Shown here in pieces: positions 16,616 through 24,969 of a stretch of DNA of 64,000 nucleotides. Every line of letters starts with the position of its first letter. Position 1 is the first letter of the stretch. Position numbers and translations under genes: made by a program. The notes beneath the pieces were generated by a model, which saw only the letters and a program-made list of their open reading frames with translations, ran no database searches and had not been told where the DNA came from. The DNA is from Streptomyces deccanensis (GTDB lineage: Bacteria > Actinomycetota > Actinomycetes > Streptomycetales > Streptomycetaceae). Location of the stretch: the NCBI RefSeq assembly GCF_022385335.1, contig NZ_CP092431.1, positions 7,626,001 to 7,690,000 on the forward strand. The letters run 5' to 3'.

Positions 16616-17091
16616 GCGGGTATTCCGGCTGCCCGTCGCTGGCCAGGCCACATATCGTCATAGGCGGCGTCCATGAACTGCACCTGTGGCCCGCGAAGTG
16701 CGGACGCGTCGGCTATCTCACCCCGGGCTGCCTCAGCGAGGCGGAAGGCATAACGATAGGTAGCGCCCCGCAGGGGCTCGCTCCTGGCTGCCAGGTCGAT
16801 CTCCGCCTGCGCGAGCCACAGGTCATCGACGAGTTGGCCGTGCACGGTATCGACCGCGGTGCCGCCAGCGTCCGAGGGCGTGAGCGCCGCCTTCTCCACC
16901 TGCGACGCAATGCTCAGAAACTTCAGGACCGCGTTCTTGAGCTCCGCGCGGTGCGCGGCTGACTCCTGCACTTCCAGTTGCCTGGTGCTGGCTCGTGACA
17001 CGAGGTACTGGCCCAACAGCGATCCGCCCGCGCCGAGGGCAACGCCCGCTAGAGACATCAACGCCGGCCCCAACGTTCCCCAAGATCCCAT
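16603..17091 (-). CDS. Membrane-anchored protein, 3' end overlapping the IS
   Basis: A 162-residue protein with one N-terminal hydrophobic helix (ALMSLAGVALGAGGSLLGQYLV) and a soluble, mostly helical remainder. I recognise no family. Its stop codon (16603-16605) lies inside the presumed right end of the IS5 element, so the native C-terminus has probably been replaced. Upstream, 75 bases away and in the same direction, is the DUF6082 gene. Confidence 0.55.
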   Translation of the reverse strand: MGSWGTLGPALMSLAGVALGAGGSLLGQYLVSRASTRQLEVQESAAHRAELKNAVLKFLSIASQVEKAALTPSDAGGTAVDTVHGQLVDDLWLAQAEIDLAARSEPLRGATYRYAFRLAEAARGEIADASALRGPQVQFMDAAYDDMWPGQRRAAGIPATSQ

Positions 17092-17166
17092 ATCTGGAGT
17101 CTCTCAACACTCGTTCGGGCCTGTGAGAACCTACACTGTGATCATCCAACCCGTAGCCGACAACCT

Positions 17167-17943
17167 TTAGCGTCGGCTGCGCAGGAGGGATCCGAGCGCC
17201 AAGCCGGCGCCCAGGCCGATCAGGGCGCCGACTGACGTCCGCCATGCGGGCGCTGCTCCGGCGACGGGCACGTCAGGTGGATGAGGTGCGGCGGCCGACG
17301 GCGTTGGTGGTCCGGCAGCGATGGCACGAGCGTGCTCCTCGTCCACAATGGCCAGGAACCGACGACCGATACGGCTTCCGGACGAGCTGGCGGTCCATGA
17401 GATCTGGGCCCTGCTCCAGTAGTGCCGCCCAGAGTCTCCGGTGAACATCCCGGCCAGCATGTCCCGCAGAAGAGGCTCGCGAAGGGTCCCGATTTCGAAG
17501 CCCATCCACGCGTAGTTCATCATCAGGTCGGCATAGACATGCCGCTTGCGCTCATGGGGATCGGCGATGTCCGTGGCGCCCCAAACCGGCTGATAGAGCG
17601 CCATGTCGTCCAGTTCCAGGCGGACCAGCTCAAGGTAGTAACTGCGGATCCCCTGGACCTGCTCTGCCCTGGCCTGGCGGTTCTGAACAACCAGCGAAGC
17701 AGCGACGCCGGCCAACGCGAGTGCCGAGACGATCGCAGACGTGAAGCCGTACGCCGCGCCGACCTGACTCAGTCTGTTCCAGTCCACCCCCTTGGAGCCA
17801 GAGACGTCCTCCAGCACGAAAGGCGACAACAGCAGCGCCGCCAGCACGGCCGCCGCGGCGGCGACCACCCCCAGGGCTCTGCCAACCCGGCGAGCCACTG
17901 ATGCTGCAGCTTCAGACCGATGACGAGCTATCAGGTAAATCAC
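17167..17943 (-). CDS. DUF6082-type membrane protein
   Basis: 258 residues with two N-terminal membrane helices (about 27-47 and 67-88). The following soluble domain contains YYLELVRLELDDMALYQPVWG and MNYAWMGFEIGTL, the signature region of Streptomyces DUF6082 proteins. A Pro/Ala-rich linker and a short third hydrophobic stretch end it (ALIGLGAGLALGSLL). Function unknown for the family. Strand and spacing suggest expression with the 16603 gene. Confidence 0.7.
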   Translation of the reverse strand: MIYLIARHRSEAAASVARRVGRALGVVAAAAAVLAALLLSPFVLEDVSGSKGVDWNRLSQVGAAYGFTSAIVSALALAGVAASLVVQNRQARAEQVQGIRSYYLELVRLELDDMALYQPVWGATDIADPHERKRHVYADLMMNYAWMGFEIGTLREPLLRDMLAGMFTGDSGRHYWSRAQISWTASSSGSRIGRRFLAIVDEEHARAIAAGPPTPSAAAPHPPDVPVAGAAPAWRTSVGALIGLGAGLALGSLLRSRR

Positions 17944-18145
17944 CCCCCGGCGAGCCTGTCCCAGTGACTAGGCCGAGCCAGGGGCAGCCTACGTGCAGCC
18001 GTCCTGCTCGGCATCGTTCGCCTGCACAAGATCACCGTCGCCCGCCGGAGGACCGCCGCCAGAGCGCCTGAAGATCGATTACGGGACGGCCCTTAGGCGG
18101 CATAGCGTCCTGGGGATCCGTCCCAGTCAGGTAGGGAGAGGCCGA

Positions 18146-18793
18146 CTAAGGTCGCGGCTCGATGACCACAGAGTGTCCCTCCGCCAGGACTGCTGCCAGG
18201 AACTCGGCCGCGGCTGCTTGGTCGGCACCGGTGAATGTTCGTGCTGCGGGCGGGGCCTTGTGTCGCGGCTGGGAGAGGTGCTCTCTTTGCCTACGCCCAC
18301 GTGGTTTCTGCGGGGCGCGGTGACCTGTACGCAGCAGCTCGACCTCGGACGAGAGGATGGTGCGCTGCCGCTGTTGCGCATCATCCACGATGGTCTCCAG
18401 GAGCCAGAGAGGGGACCCGGAGAGGGTCAAGTCAGCCTCGGCGATCTGTCGCCGGTTACGCCATCGGGAGATCGCCTGCGCGTCCCGCGCGAGGACGCGG
18501 GCGGCCTCCTGGATGCCGAGAATGACGGGCAGGTCCTCCTTGTCCTGGACCTCGTAGCCGCGGGGGATGCCGGTCTTGTAGGAGGCCAGCCGGTCTCGCG
18601 CCACGTGGCGGTCGCCGACGCCGTCTAGCCGCATTACCGTCGCCAGCAGCCAGTACGGGTTGCCGGACGCGACCAGGTCAGGTGCGGCGAGGGCGCCCTC
18701 TGTCCGCCATTTCTGCGATGTTTGGCGCTCCACTCGATAGAGGGAGGCGATTTCGGCATGGCCCAGCAGGAACGGGACCCGCACCTGTGCCAT
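18146..18793 (-). CDS. Probable DNA-binding protein with two tandem MerR/excisionase-like HTH repeats
   Basis: 215 residues. Two copies of one ~50-residue module are visible, at about 9-57 (LLGHAEIASLYRVERQTSQKW, ending NPYWLLATV) and 87-135 (ILGIQEAARVLARDAQAISRW, ending SPLWLLETI). Each looks like a MerR/excisionase-type helix-turn-helix. The tail is basic and then helical. Start ATG 18793 has GGAAGG six bases upstream; an ATG six codons earlier lacks that. It follows the PLD-nuclease gene by 84 bases on the same strand and could regulate that operon. The regulator role is inferred from the HTH pattern. Confidence 0.6.
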   Translation of the reverse strand: MAQVRVPFLLGHAEIASLYRVERQTSQKWRTEGALAAPDLVASGNPYWLLATVMRLDGVGDRHVARDRLASYKTGIPRGYEVQDKEDLPVILGIQEAARVLARDAQAISRWRNRRQIAEADLTLSGSPLWLLETIVDDAQQRQRTILSSEVELLRTGHRAPQKPRGRRQREHLSQPRHKAPPAARTFTGADQAAAAEFLAAVLAEGHSVVIEPRP

Positions 18794-18877
18794 GAGGAGC
18801 CTTCCCATCACCTTCGTCTCCGTGGGGTGGCGATGGGCGAGGGAGTGCTCCGCCGCCCTACGCCGTGCACGCAGATC

Positions 18878-19774
18878 TTAGGTGTGCTCCCGTCCTGGCC
18901 GCAGCTCCCACGAGCCCACCTCGGTGTAATAGCGGCCGAAGTGCTGCAGCCAGGCCGCGAGGGTCTCGGTCGTCCTCCGTGCCTGGTCTTCTGGGTCTCC
19001 TGTCCGTTCCACGATGGCCTTCTGGAGCTCGATGTTGCTGAGGCGCTCGCCGACGAGCAGCTTGTGGAGTTCTGGGATGGCGTGCAGCCGAGCTTCGACC
19101 GCCGTGTTGAAGTCGTGCTCGGCCAAACCTGCCGGGATATCGAGCATGGCAAGGTCCTGGATGATGCCGGCCTCAACCGGGGAGGTGAACCGTGTTCGCC
19201 CGCTGTAGAGCGCGAACACGTTCTCCGGGCGCCTCGTCTCCGGGTACCAGAGTGGGGCGGGTCCACCCTCGGCCGGGGACGTGATGCGTTCCTCCTTCAG
19301 AAGTTCTGCCTGCTGCCGAACAAGGGCGGCCACCACGGGTGTGGCCGCTGCCGAGTGGGACTCGATCTGGCTGAGAACGCGCTGCACTTCGGGATGCGTG
19401 AGGGGTGCATCCAGTAAGAGCTCCACGTTGGCGTTGGGGACTCGGCCGGTGGCCTTGCCGGTCAGGTTTGCGGATCCGACCAGGCATCGGTCGTCGGCGA
19501 CGTAGATCTTGGCATGCAGCGAGGGGCAGAGAGTGATCTGCACGCGTTCGTCCCGCTCCGCTGCCTCGATGATCTCGGGGTCGGAGACTCCGGCGGCTAC
19601 TTCCGCCGGAGTCCAGCGCGTGACGCATTCGATCTTCTCCACCGAGGCCGGCACCGAGGCGAGGGTCTCCTCGAAGACGGTCTTTTTGATGAAGGGCGCC
19701 ACGAGGGTCACTCGCGTGGTGGCGCCCTTCATCAGGTCGGCTATCTGCTGCCAGACGTGGTCCGGCTGCGTCAC
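18878..19774 (-). CDS. Phospholipase D-type nuclease, third gene of the helicase/GHKL/PLD operon
   Basis: 298 residues with one HKD motif: His87-x-Lys89 (LHAKIYV), Asp94/95, and GSAN at 100-103. A single HKD copy means it must dimerise to build an active site, as bacterial PLD nucleases such as Nuc or BfiI do. The C-terminal half is helical and carries no named domain. ATG 19774 overlaps the stop of the GHKL ATPase gene by four bases, so the two are translationally coupled. I infer a DNA nuclease acting in phage defence, because of its partners and the adjacent ssp locus. It may correspond to the nuclease of an SspFGH-type module, but I cannot confirm that match. Confidence 0.8.
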   Translation of the reverse strand: MTQPDHVWQQIADLMKGATTRVTLVAPFIKKTVFEETLASVPASVEKIECVTRWTPAEVAAGVSDPEIIEAAERDERVQITLCPSLHAKIYVADDRCLVGSANLTGKATGRVPNANVELLLDAPLTHPEVQRVLSQIESHSAAATPVVAALVRQQAELLKEERITSPAEGGPAPLWYPETRRPENVFALYSGRTRFTSPVEAGIIQDLAMLDIPAGLAEHDFNTAVEARLHAIPELHKLLVGERLSNIELQKAIVERTGDPEDQARRTTETLAAWLQHFGRYYTEVGSWELRPGREHT

Positions 19775-21654
19775 TCGTCATCGCTCCCGTCTTCGATGAA
19801 GTCGCGGGCGTAGCGGCCCCAGTCGCGCCGGGCGTCCGAGATCCTGGCGCGGTCCCGCTTGTTGGGGATCTCGTCCTCCATGCGGGCCCAGGAGAAGACG
19901 AGGAGTTTGAAGGTGTCGGAGGCGCGGGCGAGGCGTTGGCGGAGTTCGGTCTCGCTCGCGTCTTCAGGCACGTCTTCAAGGACGGTCATCAGCTCGCTGT
20001 GCAGCGGGTGTTCGGTGTTGAAGATCACCTGCAGCATGCCGGCCATAAGGTCGATGTTGAAGAATGCCGTGGAGTCCTGCGGGCTGGAGATCCAGCGAAC
20101 ACGCCAGTCCTTCTCCAGTGCCTCGTCGACCATGGACTGGGCGGTGTGCTCGTCGAGGTGATGCCGCTCGGTGAGCGCTGCGAACTGCTCCTGGCGCTTG
20201 TCCTTCTCGGTGGCCTCCTCTGCCAGGCGGTCGGTCGTTCCCGTATGACCGTCCTCCTGTCGGCGCTTCACCGCGTCCGTGGCCTTGGACGTGACGACGT
20301 CGTCGTGGCGCTTCTTGCCTCCCCGGTTGCCCAGCGTCTGCTGCCTCAGCTTCCGCCGCATTGCGGGCAGGAGGTTCTTCTCCAGGTAGACCGCGAGATC
20401 GATCAAAGGAAGGCGCGGGTCGCCGAACTCGGCGATGCGGTCCTTGAACGCCTTGGGCGTCTCGTCCCCCTCGGCCTCGGCCGTCCAGTCGAAGTGGGCG
20501 AGAGACGAGAAGACCGTGGCGGTCTGCTTGTTGTTCGTGACGCCGAAGATGTCGTCGAGCTCCGGGGGGAATTCCACCTCGATGCCCCACCAGCGCTCGA
20601 CGGGGTCGTACCCGATGGCCCACTTGGAATCGAGGTCAAGTTCGCGCCCCTGCCGGACCAGGGAAATCCCGATGTTCCGACGAGCATGCTGACCCCACGG
20701 GTGGAAACCGGGGTTCCCGTTGGGGTTCGCGTTGTCGGGCCACGGGTGACCTTCGACGTCGGCGCGGCGGGCCTCGGGCCGGGCGATGGATGCCCGCACC
20801 TTCACGTTGTGCTTCGTCCCGTCGACCGTGATCGGGAAGTAGGCGACCCCGGGTTCCTTCTCGTTGCCCATGTCGAAGGGCTCGAACATGGGCTTATTCC
20901 CGAACGGGGGCGGCGTCCCCGTTGAGTCCATGAGGTACAGGGGGTCGTTGGGCTCGGCGAAGTACGCCCCGTTGTCTCCTTCGAGGACCTTTGCTTCGCG
21001 GACCGGCGCCATCTTGATCTCCACCCTGCCGTCGTGGAGGTAGTGCCGGTACACACGGCCGATCAGCTCGGCAGTGTTGCGCAGGGTGGCGCCGGCGCCG
21101 TGCCATTTGACCCGGTCAAGGTCCGACCAGACCACGAGGGTGCCGGTGGTGCCCAGCGGTGACTCGCTGAGGTCGCTCCAGTACTCCGGAACGGGGCGGT
21201 GTACGGGACTGGGGACGTCGTCGAGTCCGCCGTTGATCTCCTCAAGATCGAGGTAGGTGTACATGGCGTTCGGGGCCCCATTGGTCCATGACCAGACCTC
21301 GACCTTGGTGCACTGGGACATGCTGGAGTTGGGCAGACCCATGCCGAATCGCCCGATGCGGTTGCGGTCACCCCCGAGGCCGTCGCCGTACTTCAAGGCG
21401 CGCCGCAGGCGTTCGGCGTCCATCCCCTTGCCGTTGTCAAGGACAGCTATGGTGTCCACCCGGTGCCTCGTCTGCGTGGCGCCCTGCACTGGGCTCTCAC
21501 AGGCGAAGACCTGAACCAGCGTGGCTTCCGCGTCGATGCTGTTGTCGATCAGCTCGGCTAGCGCGTAGGCGGTGTTCTTGTAGCCGCTGTCGCGCATGGC
21601 CTTGACGGTCAGCGAAGGGCTGACGATCCGGTATTTGCTTCCCTCGCCGGTCAC
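19771..21654 (-). CDS. GHKL (Hsp90-like) ATPase, second gene of the helicase/GHKL/PLD operon
   Basis: 627 residues with a clear Bergerat fold near the N-terminus: N-box ELIDNSIDA (34-42), G1 box DNGKGMD (73-79), G2 box GRFGMGLPN (101-109). The remaining ~450 residues include a Lys/Glu/Arg-rich stretch and resemble the uncharacterised ATP-binding proteins of defence islands, not Hsp90, MutL or gyrase. GTG 21654 was chosen because it overlaps the helicase stop (GTGA) and has GGGAG six bases upstream; ATG 21666 is also in frame. It is coupled to the genes on both sides. It probably works as an ATP-driven clamp or sensor for the helicase and nuclease. Confidence 0.8.
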   Translation of the reverse strand: MTGEGSKYRIVSPSLTVKAMRDSGYKNTAYALAELIDNSIDAEATLVQVFACESPVQGATQTRHRVDTIAVLDNGKGMDAERLRRALKYGDGLGGDRNRIGRFGMGLPNSSMSQCTKVEVWSWTNGAPNAMYTYLDLEEINGGLDDVPSPVHRPVPEYWSDLSESPLGTTGTLVVWSDLDRVKWHGAGATLRNTAELIGRVYRHYLHDGRVEIKMAPVREAKVLEGDNGAYFAEPNDPLYLMDSTGTPPPFGNKPMFEPFDMGNEKEPGVAYFPITVDGTKHNVKVRASIARPEARRADVEGHPWPDNANPNGNPGFHPWGQHARRNIGISLVRQGRELDLDSKWAIGYDPVERWWGIEVEFPPELDDIFGVTNNKQTATVFSSLAHFDWTAEAEGDETPKAFKDRIAEFGDPRLPLIDLAVYLEKNLLPAMRRKLRQQTLGNRGGKKRHDDVVTSKATDAVKRRQEDGHTGTTDRLAEEATEKDKRQEQFAALTERHHLDEHTAQSMVDEALEKDWRVRWISSPQDSTAFFNIDLMAGMLQVIFNTEHPLHSELMTVLEDVPEDASETELRQRLARASDTFKLLVFSWARMEDEIPNKRDRARISDARRDWGRYARDFIEDGSDDE

Positions 21655-23279
21655 GCGGTCTCCCATACGTCTTCCCAGTTGGTGAATGCCTCGGCCACGT
21701 CCCCGAACCCGGGCAGCTCCGGGTCGACGACGGTGACGATCTCGCAGGTTGCGGTTCCTCCGGCCTTGGGGCCGCGGATGACCCGGCCGACCATCTGGCT
21801 GTACAGGACCAGCGACTTGGTCGGTCGGGCGATGATGGCAGCACTGGCCGCCGGGGCATCGAAGCCCGTGGTCAGGACCCCGAAGTTGCACAGAATCATG
21901 GGGCGTCGGCCGGCGCCCTTGAAGCGTCTGATGGCGTCGTTCCGGTGCCGGGGAGAGGACTCGCCGGTGACGAAGTCAGCGTCGAGGCCGAGCGCCGACA
22001 GGACGGCGGCGATCAGGCGGCAATGGTCAACGGAGGCCGCGAATACCAGGATCCTGCGGTGCTGGCGTTCCAGTAGCTCCAGCACGGTCTGGACGACCTT
22101 GAGGTTCCACTGCTCGTCGCTGGCCAGCGACGCGATGATGTCCGACGGGATGTCGAAGGACTTCGCGAGGAGTTGCTGATCGCGCGCGGACAGATGCAGG
22201 CCGGCTTCGGAGGCGACGGTCTTCATGATGGGCTTGGCCAGGTAGCCCTGTTCGATGAGGGCGGTTACCGGGTTGCTGTATCCGTCGATCTGCAGCATGA
22301 CCTTCTGGCGGGCGAAGAAGTCCGACAGCCGCTCATCTTGCGTGACGTCCGCCCAGGTTCGGCCAGGGGTGGCCGTCAGGCCCAGCAAGCTGGCATCGGG
22401 GCGGATGGTGAGGGCGTCCACCACTCGCTGGTAGGTCGGCGCGATGATCTGATGAGCCTCGTCGAAGACGGTGAGGGTGCTGCGCGATGCGAGTTTGCGG
22501 AGAAGCTCAGGATCGCTCTTGTCCGCGGAGACGGCCTTCTCCAGCCCCAGGATGACAAGGCCGTCTGTCAGCGCCTCCACATCGGTGGGCGCCTCGCCCC
22601 ACATCCGGACGACCGTAATCGGACGGTCGCCGAGCTTGGACCACGCGCGCTCGAACTCCGCAGCCGCCTGTTCCAGCAGTTCCTGCCCACGCGCCAGCCA
22701 GACCACGAGGGTGGGCTCGTGCTGTCGCAGATGGTCGGCGATCAGGTTCATTCCGGTGCGGGTCTTGCCCACGCCCGTCGGCAGGTGAAGAACAACCCGC
22801 CGCGGTCCGTCGTACAGCAACTCCTTCACGCGTGCGGCTGCGCGCCGTTGGTGGGGGAACAGCCCGTACTCCGGTTCGGCGTCTTGCCGAAAGAGCGGGG
22901 GCAGCGCAGGCGCCCTGTCGACGCTGAAGCCGAAGAACTCCAGCAGTTGCCGCTGCTGCTCACTCGCCCACTTCAGACCGTTCAGGTAGAGAAGGGCATC
23001 GGTGCCCGCGCCGTCCGCCCCAAGACGTTGGGCAAGCTCCGTCTGTTTGTCGGCGGGCAGGAGCCGCAGCAGCTCCTCGCGGTCCGTCTGATGGGACACG
23101 AGCTTCTCGGCGTCCACCGCCACGGCAGCGACTGCCCGGAGCCGCTCATCGCCGGCGCTTCCGCCGTCGATGAGGTCAAGCAGAGCGCACATGTGCTTGC
23201 CGAGCCGCTCGCGGATGTACGGCATGGGAGCGCTGTCCAGCACGGCTTGGAAGGACAGGCCGGGCGACCACGCTGTCAT
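21651..23279 (-). CDS. DEAH-box superfamily 2 helicase, first gene of the helicase/GHKL/PLD operon
   Basis: 542 residues with a complete SF2 core: Walker A LPTGVGKT (166-173), DEAH (273-276), TATPGR motif III, and the second RecA domain ending in QMVGRVIRG (motif VI). About 135 N-terminal residues are family-specific. The size and order of motifs suit a DNA translocase of the type-III-restriction/RAD25-like group. ATG 23279 opens the operon; the other two genes overlap in series. Its promoter lies in the 460-base region shared with sspA, transcribed the opposite way, which argues for joint control with the phosphorothioation genes. Confidence 0.85.
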   Translation of the reverse strand: MTAWSPGLSFQAVLDSAPMPYIRERLGKHMCALLDLIDGGSAGDERLRAVAAVAVDAEKLVSHQTDREELLRLLPADKQTELAQRLGADGAGTDALLYLNGLKWASEQQRQLLEFFGFSVDRAPALPPLFRQDAEPEYGLFPHQRRAAARVKELLYDGPRRVVLHLPTGVGKTRTGMNLIADHLRQHEPTLVVWLARGQELLEQAAAEFERAWSKLGDRPITVVRMWGEAPTDVEALTDGLVILGLEKAVSADKSDPELLRKLASRSTLTVFDEAHQIIAPTYQRVVDALTIRPDASLLGLTATPGRTWADVTQDERLSDFFARQKVMLQIDGYSNPVTALIEQGYLAKPIMKTVASEAGLHLSARDQQLLAKSFDIPSDIIASLASDEQWNLKVVQTVLELLERQHRRILVFAASVDHCRLIAAVLSALGLDADFVTGESSPRHRNDAIRRFKGAGRRPMILCNFGVLTTGFDAPAASAAIIARPTKSLVLYSQMVGRVIRGPKAGGTATCEIVTVVDPELPGFGDVAEAFTNWEDVWETA

Positions 23280-23739
23280 CGATTCACCACCCCTGCGGAA
23301 CAGGGGAGATTTCCCCCAATGTCTGAGTGACCGTCAACTTGCGGAGCTCCCGCCTCAGTTCTGTGCATGCCGAGCTGCCCGCAACTCTGAGTCGCCCCAG
23401 AGTTACAGTGCCCGATCACCATAAACCCACCCACTGACACTCGGATCTCAGCGATCGATATTCGCAGCTCAGGGGCGCTGATGACGTGCGGTAGGCCCCC
23501 TAGAGGATCCCGTGCCGCTTCTGCGTCGATGTCCTTTCCCAATACCGGTTGCAGGCACCCAAGCGATAGGGAACATTAGTTCGAGTTACAGTTTGCGCTC
23601 CGGGCTGAGTGTCGGTTTCGCGGACTGATCGATCTCGATCGCTTCGATCGCGACTCACTCCTGGTGCTGCCCCCGGTGCGCACGTCCGGGTTCCACCAGG
23701 AGTAGATTGTGTGCGGTGCTGAGCGAGACGAGGTGGGGC
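23280..23739. promoter_or_regulatory. Divergent control region between the helicase operon and sspABCD
   Basis: 460 bases without a gene. Visible structure: a 7-bp inverted repeat (23383-23389 with 23398-23404), a 10-base direct repeat GAGTTACAGT at 23400-23409 and 23583-23592, a cluster of CGATCG palindromes (23636-23641 and 23645-23650), and a 10-bp inverted repeat just before sspA, listed separately. The arrangement looks like a regulated divergent promoter. I could not assign -10/-35 boxes with confidence. Confidence 0.5.
23657..23703. promoter_or_regulatory. Inverted repeat upstream of sspA, candidate operator
   Basis: ACTCCTGGTG (23657-23666) and its exact complement CACCAGGAGT (23694-23703) are separated by 27 bases, ending 36 bases before the sspA ATG. 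The wide spacing suits either a dimeric repressor spanning about three to four helical turns or a leader hairpin. Confidence 0.45.
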
Positions 23740-24924
23740 ATGAGGGATGAGTCTGATGGGCCGGTTTCGGCGTATCTCGACTACAACGCGACGGCGCCAA
23801 TTCGGCCCGAGGCGTTGGCGGCCGTTGTGGACGCCCTGCAGGCCGTCGGTAACGCGTCGAGTGTGCATCACCCTGGCCGGGACGCCGCCCATCGCGTAGA
23901 AGTCGCTCGTCGGCACCTTGCTGACCTGCTGAACTGCTCACCCGGGGAGATCATCTTCACGTCGGGGGCAACCGAAGCGAACAATCTCGCGCTGCGCGCG
24001 GCTCATCGCCGCAGTGCCCGCATTGTGACGGGTGGTGCAGAGCACCCTGCGGTGCTGGAGACAGCCCGGGATCTGGCCCAAAACGAGCCGGGATCGCTGA
24101 CCGTCTTGCCAATGCGGGTGGACGGCCTGGTGGAAACCGTGGCCCTGGAGGAAGCGCTCGGCCGGGGCGATGTGGGTCTCGTCTCCCTGATGGCAGCCAA
24201 TAATGAAACCGGGGTTCTCACCGACCTCACGCCGGTCGTCAAGGCGGCGCATGCCGCAGGCGCGCTGGTCCACACGGACGCCACACAGATGATCGGCCGG
24301 CTGCCCCTGGACCTTTCCGAAGTGGACGTCGATCTTCTGTCCCTGTCGGCCCACAAGTTCGGCGGCCCTCAAGGCGTTGGTGCACTGTTCGTACGACGCG
24401 GTACTCCGCTGCCGTTCAGGCCGCTGATCACCGGTGGTGGGCAGGAGAAGGGGTGGAGGGCCGGCACACTCAACGTGCCCGGGATCGCCGGTGCCGGAGC
24501 TGCCGCTGCGGCCGTCAGCCGTGACCTTGCCGACGACGTCGCCCGCGTGACCCAACTGCGCGATCAGCTCGAACACATGGTCACCGCGGCTGTGGATGGA
24601 TGCCGTATCAACGGGCAACAAGCACCCCGCCTGCCCGGTGTGGCAAGCATCACCTTTGCGGGCGCCCCGGCTGACGCAGTCATGGCCGCCATGCCGCACA
24701 TAGCCGCATCCGACGGAAGCGCCTGCGCCTCGGGAGCCCCAACTCCCAGCCATGTCCTGCTCGCTATGGGGCTGAGCCGGGAGGAAGCGGAGTGCACTGT
24801 GCGCTTCTCGCTCGGCTACGCCACAACCGAGGAAGAGATCGCCGCAGCCGCCGAGGCGGTGGTGCGTGCGGTCCACCAGGTGCGCGCTGCCATGGCAGCG
24901 ACAGCCGGCGCGGCTGCTCACTGA
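23740..24924 (+). CDS. sspA: SspA-type cysteine desulfurase
   Basis: PLP enzyme that takes sulfur from L-cysteine as a persulfide and passes it into DNA phosphorothioation. The 394 residues follow the IscS/NifS/DndA plan: YLDYNATAP near the start, His102 in GAEHPAV, the PLP-binding Lys206 in SAHKFGGP, and the catalytic Cys329 in DGSACASG. It is as close to DndA as to SspA by eye; the downstream DUF4007 gene makes it SspA. ATG 23740 follows a GAGGTGGGG; a TTG at 23707 and a GTG at 23718 are upstream alternatives in the same frame. It heads the sspABCD operon, 45 bases before sspB. Confidence 0.9.
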   Translation: MRDESDGPVSAYLDYNATAPIRPEALAAVVDALQAVGNASSVHHPGRDAAHRVEVARRHLADLLNCSPGEIIFTSGATEANNLALRAAHRRSARIVTGGAEHPAVLETARDLAQNEPGSLTVLPMRVDGLVETVALEEALGRGDVGLVSLMAANNETGVLTDLTPVVKAAHAAGALVHTDATQMIGRLPLDLSEVDVDLLSLSAHKFGGPQGVGALFVRRGTPLPFRPLITGGGQEKGWRAGTLNVPGIAGAGAAAAAVSRDLADDVARVTQLRDQLEHMVTAAVDGCRINGQQAPRLPGVASITFAGAPADAVMAAMPHIAASDGSACASGAPTPSHVLLAMGLSREEAECTVRFSLGYATTEEEIAAAAEAVVRAVHQVRAAMAATAGAAAH

Positions 24925-24969
24925 CTTCAACGTTTCCCTTTATCTCTTCGTGCTTTGAGAGGCCCTCGT

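Noticed and set aside
18878..23279. DISARM system (helicase plus PLD protein)
   Set aside because: DISARM needs a DUF1998 protein and a DNA methyltransferase in the operon; here the third gene is a GHKL ATPase and neither of those is present.
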